Source: an uncultured Bacteroidota bacterium
GTDB taxonomy: Bacteria > Bacteroidota > Bacteroidia > Chitinophagales > S012-47
Assembly (NCBI GenBank): GCA_913062655.1
Contig: CAJXXO010000014.1
Span: 1-19,187, forward strand
DNA length: 19,187 nt
Direction of reading: 5' to 3'
The position numbers and the translations under genes were made by a program. A model generated the notes under the pieces. That model did no database searches and was not told the DNA's origin. It saw only the letters and a program-made list of their open reading frames with translations. Below are positions 13,566 to 19,187 of this stretch, one piece after another; the first letter of the stretch is position 1, and each line of letters starts with the position of its first letter.

Positions 13566-15812
13566 CTATTTGATCGATCGCCAAAACTGGCGCCACTTCT
13601 CCCTGCGCTCGGCCCTGCGCTTTTCCTTTTCTACAGTAGTCTTGTCCCGTTTGAACCAGTCCAGCCAGTTATCCAATCTCGAAGGGGGTTGGTAATCCGG
13701 GCAATGGAAGAGCGCCACTTCACTCTCCTTCAAGAGGGGCAGATTACTGGGGCTGTAGCCGTTACGTTGCAGTATTTTCCATGCCTTTCCGGCCAAAGGC
13801 AAAGCCAGCGTACTGCCCGACCCCAAACTACCGGAAGCAAAGTGCACTTCCGGATAGGCGGCTCCTACCCTTGTAACCAACACAGCATCGGTCGTAAAGG
13901 ACGTAAACCAGGCATCGGAATTGTTTTGAGCGGTGCCCGTCTTGCCAGCCAGGGGCAAGCTGACCCCATACCGACTGCGCAAGGCACTGCCGGTACCTTG
14001 GTTGACCGCATAGGCCAGTAGTTGCGTCATCTGACGAGCAGTGCGGGGAGAAAGTATGGGCTTACCGGTGGTCACCTTGTGCCGGTATACCACCTCTCCT
14101 GTTGGCGAAATAATGGAATCGATGAGGTAGGGTGTCACCTGCTGTCCGCCATTGGCAAAGGCCGCATACGCTACCGCCACCTCCAGGGCACTGCCTTCCA
14201 CGGCACCCAAGGCTGCAGCCGGTGTACCCGGAAGGTCGACACTAAAGCCCATTTGCGCCCACATCCGATCAAAGGCGGCAAAGCCGGTGTGAAAAAGCAA
14301 TTGAATGGTAGGTAAATTTTTGGAGTTGGCCAATGCGCCCCGCATGCTGTAGCTGCCTCCAAAGGTGGCATCATAATTCTTCGGTCGCCACTGTTCGTAG
14401 TCTTCCAGCACGATGGGGTCATTATCGAGCCGCAAGCAGGGGTCAACACCTTGTTCCAATGCAGCGGCATACAATACCGGTTTGATGGTACTAGCTAATG
14501 TTCGCTTGGCCACTACCTGATCGTAAGGCTGTAAGGCATGATCGATACCCCCTACCCAGGCTCGTACAGCACCCGTGTTAGGGTCAAGCATCACCATGCC
14601 AGCCTGCAATACACACAGCGCTCGTGCCATGCTATCGAGTTGGGTGAGGGTATCGAGTTGTACCGATTCACCATCAAAGAGCAAGCGGGGCTTTGCCGAA
14701 TCCTGCTCTGCTGTCCACCCGGTTGAGGCTAGTTGCTTCCGGGCCAGGTCATACAACTGACGCTTATACGGTTCTTTTTGATACTGCGCCCATAATTGTG
14801 CCTGCCGCTTCGGCAAGAAATCCTGCATCGCTTCTACCATGGCCTGCTGACGATCGGGTTGGAGGGTGGTATGGATGATCCACCCTTCCGTGTTTAAATC
14901 ATATGTAGCATCATGGGTCCTACTCCATTCATCGAGTATCCGCTTTGCCTCCCGCTCAATATGGGGCAATGCATAGGGTGCCGGTCCCTGGCTCTCCAGG
15001 TTGGCATAGTCGAGCACCAATGGAAGATGTTGCAAGGAATCGCTTGTCGATTGATCGAGGTAATCGTACCGAACCATCTGCTGCAGCACCACATTTCTCC
15101 GCTGCTTCGACCGCTCCGGGTGGCGCTTGGGATGGAAGTAGGTATTGGCCTTCAGCATACCGACCAATACCGCGGCTTCTTCGATGGCCAACTGTGTGGC
15201 GGTGGTATTGAAGTATCGTTGTGCTGCGGCTTCTACACCAAAGACTTCCTCACCAAACGGAACGGTATTCAGGTACAAAGTCAGGATTTCTTCTTTCGTG
15301 TAGAGGTTCTCCAATCGCCTGGCCACGATCGCTTCTTTGGTCTTGTTGACCGGAAGCGTAAGCCAGCCGTGTTGTTTTCTGCCGTACAGATTTTTGGCTA
15401 GTTGCTGTGTCAGGGTGCTGCCTCCACCGGCACTCTCATCACCCAACATGATAGTACGGATGAATACCCTTAGCAAACTCCTTGTATCTACTCCACTGTG
15501 GTCGTAAAACCGGGCATCCTCCGTAGCGATCAAGGCATCAATAAGATGCGGAGGAAAATCTTCAAACTCCAACGAAGTCCTGTTTTCCACGAACAACTTC
15601 CCGATCAAGGTGCCCTCCTGCGCATAGATACGCGTAGCATTCTGCTGTTGTATATCGCGGAGTGTCTGCTTAGAGGGAATGGAGCCAAAAACACCCCAGT
15701 TGACCAGGCCGATGAACAGCAACCCTAGCGAGAGGATGACACCCGCAGCCCAGAGACTTAGTCTCAGCAGTCGTTTGAGCCAGCGTTTTCGTGTCGATTT
15801 CTTGGCCGTCAC
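13566..15812 (-). CDS. Class A penicillin-binding protein (transglycosylase/transpeptidase)
   Basis: A 748-aa bifunctional peptidoglycan synthase of the PBP1A/1B type. The start is GTG 15812 (MTAKKSTRKRWLKRLLRLS), 9 bp after the rlmL-like stop. It has a basic cytoplasmic tail and one transmembrane helix at about 19-40. The GT51 transglycosylase domain (about 60-230) has catalytic E98 in ATEDARFYDHSGVD and the GGSTLTQQLAKNLYGR motif at about 130-144. The transpeptidase domain (about 400-680) shows all three motifs: S441-T-I-K444, S497-K-N499 and K624-T-G-T. A basic, Arg/Lys-rich cytosol-like tail (KEKRRAERREKWRQFWRSIK) ends the chain. The spacing from about 320 to 400 is Gln- and Lys-rich linker. 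No defects are visible. It is the last gene of the phoH-rlmL-PBP run. Confidence 0.96.
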   Translation of the reverse strand: MTAKKSTRKRWLKRLLRLSLWAAGVILSLGLLFIGLVNWGVFGSIPSKQTLRDIQQQNATRIYAQEGTLIGKLFVENRTSLEFEDFPPHLIDALIATEDARFYDHSGVDTRSLLRVFIRTIMLGDESAGGGSTLTQQLAKNLYGRKQHGWLTLPVNKTKEAIVARRLENLYTKEEILTLYLNTVPFGEEVFGVEAAAQRYFNTTATQLAIEEAAVLVGMLKANTYFHPKRHPERSKQRRNVVLQQMVRYDYLDQSTSDSLQHLPLVLDYANLESQGPAPYALPHIEREAKRILDEWSRTHDATYDLNTEGWIIHTTLQPDRQQAMVEAMQDFLPKRQAQLWAQYQKEPYKRQLYDLARKQLASTGWTAEQDSAKPRLLFDGESVQLDTLTQLDSMARALCVLQAGMVMLDPNTGAVRAWVGGIDHALQPYDQVVAKRTLASTIKPVLYAAALEQGVDPCLRLDNDPIVLEDYEQWRPKNYDATFGGSYSMRGALANSKNLPTIQLLFHTGFAAFDRMWAQMGFSVDLPGTPAAALGAVEGSALEVAVAYAAFANGGQQVTPYLIDSIISPTGEVVYRHKVTTGKPILSPRTARQMTQLLAYAVNQGTGSALRSRYGVSLPLAGKTGTAQNNSDAWFTSFTTDAVLVTRVGAAYPEVHFASGSLGSGSTLALPLAGKAWKILQRNGYSPSNLPLLKESEVALFHCPDYQPPSRLDNWLDWFKRDKTTVEKEKRRAERREKWRQFWRSIK

Positions 15813-15821
15813 CCGGTGGTT

Positions 15822-16949
15822 TTAATAGAGATGGAATTCGCGGAAACTACTATCCAGCGGACCATTTTTCAGCTCGATCTTTTGGTTGGCGCGCATGCCG
15901 ATCTTCTTCAACGCCTGTTTACTGGCACTAAGTATCCAGGCGGTACTGCCTGAACAATCGCTTTTGAGCTTGTCCCCGATCTCCCGGTAGAAAGCCACGA
16001 TATCTTTCTCCGGCAGCCGTTCATCATAGGGTGGGTTCAGGATGATCCAATGGGGCTCTCGTAAAGGGGGATGCTCCTGCATTGACATAGGGCGGAAGTG
16101 GATCAGCCGATCGAGCCCGAGGTTGGCGGCATTGCTGCGCGATTTTTTGATCATCGTAAAGAGCTTATCGCTGGCGATGATGCGTACCGAGGGCTGCTCG
16201 GGAACTTCAGGCAAGTGCTGTATTTCGCGCTCAAAGACCGCTTTGGGAAAGCCGGGCCACTGCTGGAATGCATAGCGTCTGCGCAGGAGCTGTGGTGGCA
16301 GGTCATACGCCATCAAGGCGGCCTCAATCGGTAAAGTGCCCGAGCCACACATGGGGTCCCAGAATGGTGTACGCTTATCCCACCCGCTGAGCAGCAGCAA
16401 ACCGGCTGCCAGCACTTCGTTTAAAGGGGCAGGTCCGGTGATTTCGCGATACCCCCGCTTGAAGAGTGGCTCCCCACTACTGTCCAGCGACCACGTAACC
16501 TGGTCCCGGTCGATGTGCAAATCGATGCGAAGGTGGGGGCGCTTGGTGTCTATGCTGGGACGCTGTCCGAATTGATCCTGAAACTGATCGACAATGGCAT
16601 CTTTTACCTTGAGTGCCGCATAATGCGAATGAGTAAAGTGTGAAGAGTGCACCGTATGCCGAATGGCAAAGGTCTGGTTGGTCCGCATGTATTTGGTCCA
16701 GTCGATATCCTGTGTACGGGCATACAGCTCTTCCGGGTTAGTCGCCTTGGCATGGTGCAGTGGTCGTAGGATCGAGACGGCCGAGCGCAGCCAGATGTTG
16801 GCCTTGATTAAGCCCGGCCAGTCGGTACGGGCCACCACACTGCGCAACTTGGGCTGCACCCCCGAAAGGCCGAGTGCATGCATCTCCTGCGCCAGCACTT
16901 CTTCCAGTCCCTTGAAAGTCTTGACGGTAATGGGAAAGTCAGTCGCCAT
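15822..16949 (-). CDS. THUMP-domain class I RNA methyltransferase (RlmL/YpsC-like)
   Basis: A 375-aa SAM-dependent RNA guanine-N2 methyltransferase of the RlmL-N/Trm11-like family. The likely role is 23S rRNA modification, as for E. coli RlmL at G2445; the exact target base is inferred from family. The N-terminal ferredoxin-like and THUMP region (about 1-155) includes TVKTFKGLEEVLAQEMHALG and KVKDAIVDQF. Next comes FKRGYREITGPAPLNEVLAAGLL (typical bridge to the methyltransferase) and then motif I DPMCGSGTLPIEAA, which binds SAM. The motif IV ILNPPYDERL catalytic NPPY confirms an amino-methylating enzyme. It starts at ATG 16949, 2 bp after the phoH stop, and ends 9 bp before the PBP start, so it is translated from the same message. 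It lacks the second (RlmK) domain of E. coli RlmL. Confidence 0.93.
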   Translation of the reverse strand: MATDFPITVKTFKGLEEVLAQEMHALGLSGVQPKLRSVVARTDWPGLIKANIWLRSAVSILRPLHHAKATNPEELYARTQDIDWTKYMRTNQTFAIRHTVHSSHFTHSHYAALKVKDAIVDQFQDQFGQRPSIDTKRPHLRIDLHIDRDQVTWSLDSSGEPLFKRGYREITGPAPLNEVLAAGLLLLSGWDKRTPFWDPMCGSGTLPIEAALMAYDLPPQLLRRRYAFQQWPGFPKAVFEREIQHLPEVPEQPSVRIIASDKLFTMIKKSRSNAANLGLDRLIHFRPMSMQEHPPLREPHWIILNPPYDERLPEKDIVAFYREIGDKLKSDCSGSTAWILSASKQALKKIGMRANQKIELKNGPLDSSFREFHLY

Positions 16950-16951
16950 CG

Positions 16952-17899
16952 CTACTCCTGCTCCTTTTCGAAGGCCTTGATGATGTGCTTCACCAACTTG
17001 TGGCGGATCACATCCTTATCGGTCAGCGTCACCATGCCGATCCCTTTGATGTCCTTCAGAATGCGTATCGACTTGATCAGACCCGATTTTTGGTTCTTTG
17101 GCAAATCAATCTGCGTGAGGTCACCGGTTATGATCGCCTTCGCGGTGGGTCCCAAACGAGTGAGGAACATCTTGATCTGTGACTCGGTGGTATTTTGGGC
17201 TTCATCCAGAATGATGAAGGCATTGTCCAGTGTACGGCCACGCATAAAGGCCAGTGGTGCCACCTCTATCACCCGGTTTTGCATGTAATAGTTCAGCCGT
17301 TCGATCGGGATCATGTCATCCAGTGCATCGTAGAGGGGCCGCAGGTAGGGGTCTACTTTCTCTTTCAAGTCTCCCGGCAGGAAACCCAGGCTCTCCCCGG
17401 CTTCCACAGCCGGCCGGGTGAGCACGATTTTCTTCACCGATTTATTTTTCAACGCCTTTACCGCTAAGGCCACTGCAGTATACGTTTTGCCGGTACCGGC
17501 CGGGCCGATGGCAAAAACAATGTCGTTTTCTTTGGCCAGGTCCACCAGGATTTGCTGGTTGGGCGTCTTAGCTTTTATGACGTTGCCACTCGATCCGTAG
17601 AGCAGAATATTGTCCGCGCTCTCCGGGGGCACCACCTGGTTCAAATCCATGCCCAGCAACAGGTTCTCCATATTGCGGGTAGACAGCCGGCCATACTTTT
17701 CCACCAAATGCATCATGGCATCTACCGTCTCTTGCAGCCGGGCAATGTCTTCCGTGTTGCCGGCAATTTTCATCTTATTCCCCCGCGAAGCGATTTTCAG
17801 TTTCGGGAAGGCCTTTTTCAATAAGTCGAGGTTCGTGTTGTTTACCCCGAAAAAGTCCACAGGGTTTATATTCTCGAGGTTGATTGCGATTTCAGTCAA
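16952..17899 (-). CDS. phoH: PhoH family ATPase
   Basis: A 315-aa PhoH-like protein with an RNA-related P-loop ATPase fold. The start is TTG 17899 (MTEIAINLENINPVDFFGVN), which agrees with Bacteroidota homologues. An N-terminal KH-like small domain covers about 25-75. The ATPase has Walker A GPAGTGKT at 132-139 and Walker B AFIILDEAQN at 227-236. TRPAVEAGESLGFLPGDL and the sensor-like TGDLTQIDLP are also family hallmarks. PhoH proteins are linked to RNA metabolism and ribosome-associated functions, often next to the endoribonuclease gene ybeY, which is not found here. It begins the minus-strand run phoH-rlmL-PBP and has a full -7 element 18 bases upstream. Confidence 0.96.
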   Translation of the reverse strand: MTEIAINLENINPVDFFGVNNTNLDLLKKAFPKLKIASRGNKMKIAGNTEDIARLQETVDAMMHLVEKYGRLSTRNMENLLLGMDLNQVVPPESADNILLYGSSGNVIKAKTPNQQILVDLAKENDIVFAIGPAGTGKTYTAVALAVKALKNKSVKKIVLTRPAVEAGESLGFLPGDLKEKVDPYLRPLYDALDDMIPIERLNYYMQNRVIEVAPLAFMRGRTLDNAFIILDEAQNTTESQIKMFLTRLGPTAKAIITGDLTQIDLPKNQKSGLIKSIRILKDIKGIGMVTLTDKDVIRHKLVKHIIKAFEKEQE

Positions 17900-17912
17900 G
17901 TGGTTAATTTTG
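17884..17912 (+). promoter_or_regulatory. Promoter for the SAM-hydrolase-family gene
   Basis: A TTG at 17884-17886 followed after 18 bases by TAATTTTG (17905-17912) fits the Bacteroidota TTG/TAnnTTTG pattern. It leaves about 25 bases of leader before ATG 17944. The -33 part lies inside the start of phoH. Confidence 0.5.
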
Positions 17913-17916
17913 GTGT

Positions 17917-17924
17917 CAAATCTA
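17917..17924 (-). promoter_or_regulatory. -7 element for phoH
   Basis: On the minus strand TAGATTTG (17924-17917) fully matches TAnnTTTG and precedes the phoH TTG start by 17 bases. It lies only 4 bases from the opposing -7 element of the neighbouring gene. No -33 TTG is visible on its upstream side. Confidence 0.45.
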
Positions 17925-17943
17925 CTAAAAAGAGCCCCGTTGT

Positions 17944-18717
17944 ATGGCGATTATCACCCTCACCACAGACTTAGGGGAAAAGGACTTTTACGCAGGGGCG
18001 GTGAAGGGGCAAATCCTGCATCGGCTGCCGCAGGCCCACGTAGTGGATATCACCCATCTCATCAAACCATTCGATATTTTTCATGCCGCCTTTGTCCTCG
18101 GGCAAGCCTGGCAAAGTTTTCCGGCCGGTACAGTACATCTGGTCAATGTGACACACACCGAGTCGAAAGATGATCGCCTCCTGCTCATAGATTACAAGGG
18201 GCATTATTTTATCGGCTATGACAACGGCTGGTTTAGCCTGGCCGTTCATGATATACCGGAAAAAGTGGTGGCGCTGCCTGCCGATCAGGTGGCCCAGGGC
18301 ACTTTCCTCCTGCGCGATGTGATGGTGCCGGCCGCATGCGCGTTGTTGCAAAAACAGGCGATGGAGCAGCTCGGCCAACCGATCCGGCAGATACGCGAGC
18401 TACGGCATCTGGAACCCAACGCTTCCGACCAGTTTATTCGGGGCAATATTGTGTACATTGACCACTATGGCAATGCGGTGACCAACATCCACCAGAAGCT
18501 CTTTGACGAGGTAGGGCAAGGGCGAAAGTTTTCTATCGGTTTCAGGCGGGAGCGCCTCGAGCAGATCCATGCCACCTACGATGCAGTGAGTGAAGGCGAG
18601 AAAGTCGCAGTCTTCAATGCAGCCGGCTGGCTCGAGATCGCCATCAACAAAGGCCATGCCGCTCAGCTGCTGGGGCTCGACAACAACGTATTTCTTCATA
18701 TTGACTTCCACCAATGA
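17944..18717 (+). CDS. SAM hydroxide adenosyltransferase (DUF62) family protein
   Basis: A 257-aa member of the DUF62/SAM hydrolase family, which in characterised archaeal and bacterial members converts S-adenosylmethionine and water to adenosine and methionine, and includes SAM halogenases. The start ATG 17944 (MAIITLTTDLGEKDFYAG) has the conserved TDLG..D. The N-terminal domain also shows VVDITHLIKPFDI and GHYFIGYDNGWFSL; the C-terminal beta-barrel domain carries RGNIVYIDHYGNAVTNI. As recalled, the family uses an Asp-Arg-His side-chain triad to handle water. Here the segment normally VDPGVGT reads VTHTES (T70) and the histidine before GRD is absent (FLLRD). Thus activity is uncertain. The next gene overlaps its stop by 4 bp. 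Confidence 0.88.
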   Translation: MAIITLTTDLGEKDFYAGAVKGQILHRLPQAHVVDITHLIKPFDIFHAAFVLGQAWQSFPAGTVHLVNVTHTESKDDRLLLIDYKGHYFIGYDNGWFSLAVHDIPEKVVALPADQVAQGTFLLRDVMVPAACALLQKQAMEQLGQPIRQIRELRHLEPNASDQFIRGNIVYIDHYGNAVTNIHQKLFDEVGQGRKFSIGFRRERLEQIHATYDAVSEGEKVAVFNAAGWLEIAINKGHAAQLLGLDNNVFLHIDFHQ

Positions 18718-19007
18718 TCAGAATTGTGAAAATGGTCTTCGACCCGGAGCAGATCGACACCTTTCAGCAACTCTTTGCGGAAAGAAAAACGCGCATTGCC
18801 GGTTTTCCCGGCTGTCAGGGGGTGGAGCTGCTGCAAGACATCGATCAACCGAACGTCTTTTTTACCTACAGCCATTGGGAAAGCCCTGCTCATTTGGAAC
18901 AATATCGGCAGTCGGACCTTTTCAAAGATACCTGGCGGCACACCAAAGCGCTCTTTGCCGGTAAACCGGCCGCGTGGAGTGTGGAAGTCGCCAATAAAGC
19001 CTCCTGA
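18714..19007 (+). CDS. Antibiotic biosynthesis monooxygenase (ABM)-like protein
   Basis: A 97-aa single ABM-domain protein with a ferredoxin-like fold that normally forms dimers. Family features are MIRIVKMVFDPEQIDTFQQLF, IAGFPGCQGVELLQD, and the strand-rich NVFFTYSHWESPAHLEQYRQS segment; the HW within SHWES is typical. Such small proteins act as quinol monooxygenases, heme-degrading enzymes or unknown regulators. No heme-binding or cofactor residue can be assigned from this sequence. The ATG 18714 overlaps the preceding TGA (ATGA), so translation is coupled to the SAM-hydrolase-family gene, and the next coding region begins 2 bp after its stop. Confidence 0.83.
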   Translation: MIRIVKMVFDPEQIDTFQQLFAERKTRIAGFPGCQGVELLQDIDQPNVFFTYSHWESPAHLEQYRQSDLFKDTWRHTKALFAGKPAAWSVEVANKAS

Positions 19008-19009
19008 CC

Positions 19010-19187
19010 TTGGGACACTATCTCCAACATAAACCGTATCCCATCTTGCTGGGTGAACGCCTCAAGTTTGCCGACTGGAAAGACTTGATGGGCCCGGCCG
19101 ACTACCCGCATGTGGCGGTGGTAGCAGATGAGCATACGGCTGAGCATTGTTGGCCGATTCTCCAGAAGGGGCTACCCCGCCAGTACG
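19010..19187 (+). CDS. aroB: Probable 3-dehydroquinate synthase, 5' part only
   Basis: An open frame to the right edge of the window, cut there by the window boundary. The likely start is TTG at 19010 (MGHYLQHKPYPILLGERLKF); a CTG at 19004 is possible, and an in-frame TAA at 18995 excludes anything earlier. The 59 visible residues read as a YPILLGERL strand followed by HVAVVADEHTAEHCWPILQKGLP. This looks like the N-terminal NAD-binding start of 3-dehydroquinate synthase (compare VxVDENTxxHCLPxL in Bacteroidota AroB), the second step of the shikimate pathway. The catalytic zinc ligands lie outside the window, so the assignment rests on a short match. It starts 2 bp after the ABM stop. Confidence 0.6.
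   Translation, partial: MGHYLQHKPYPILLGERLKFADWKDLMGPADYPHVAVVADEHTAEHCWPILQKGLPRQY

Noticed and set aside
13477..13596. N-terminal extension of the epimerase-like protein
   Set aside because: It overlaps the PBP gene end, and the Rossmann GxGGxIG loop needs the N terminus at 13476.
1..19187. CRISPR array, tRNA, rRNA, insertion sequence or prophage
   Set aside because: No regularly spaced direct repeats, cloverleaf, rRNA-like stretch, transposase or terminal inverted repeats were seen on either strand.

Overview
The window comes from a member of the Bacteroidota, probably a marine or environmental Cytophagia/Saprospiria-like lineage. The lineage guess is inference. Three things point to the phylum. 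First, the gene families and their pairings are typical of it: an OstA-like protein, a single MCE protein behind a periplasmic amidase, a PhoH protein beginning with an NPVDFFGVNN-type stretch, and DUF4197. Second, several intergenic regions carry the Bacteroidota -7 promoter element TAnnTTTG, sometimes with a TTG/TTTG at about -33. Third, there are no convincing Shine-Dalgarno sequences, and six of the genes appear to start at TTG or GTG.

Layout. 1-2435 (minus): the N-terminal 375 codons of a 2-oxo acid dehydrogenase E2 (the gene runs off the left edge) and cinA. 2561-3709 (plus): a DUF4197 lipoprotein and a DoxX membrane protein, 3 bp apart. 3754-4331 (plus): a HicA/HicB-type toxin-antitoxin pair with a palindrome over its presumed promoter. 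It looks like an AT-richer insertion. 4336-10851: an envelope-biogenesis block in which an LptD-like outer-membrane protein (minus) is divergent from amidase, MCE protein and OstA-like protein (all plus). 10848-13476 (minus): yebC, a small secreted protein of unknown function, a VOC-family protein and an atypical NAD(P)-binding epimerase-like protein, mostly as separate units with their own terminator or promoter signals. 13566-17899 (minus): a tight run phoH, rlmL-like methyltransferase, class A penicillin-binding protein. 17944-19187 (plus): a SAM hydroxide adenosyltransferase-family protein, a small ABM monooxygenase-like protein and the first 59 codons of a probable 3-dehydroquinate synthase, nearly or actually overlapping.

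How the parts fit. The central theme is the cell envelope: LptD-like and OstA-like proteins for lipopolysaccharide transport, an MCE lipid-transfer protein, a peptidoglycan amidase with a SPOR-like tail, and a bifunctional PBP. The rest is housekeeping metabolism, RNA modification and translation quality. No rRNA, tRNA, CRISPR array, insertion sequence or prophage gene was seen. The window is largely conserved housekeeping sequence and I do not see a clearly new multi-gene system. The best leads are the promoter-overlapping palindrome of the hicAB pair, the loss of expected triad residues in the SAM hydrolase-family protein, the two-cysteine arrangement of the LptD-like protein, and several palindromes at gene starts.
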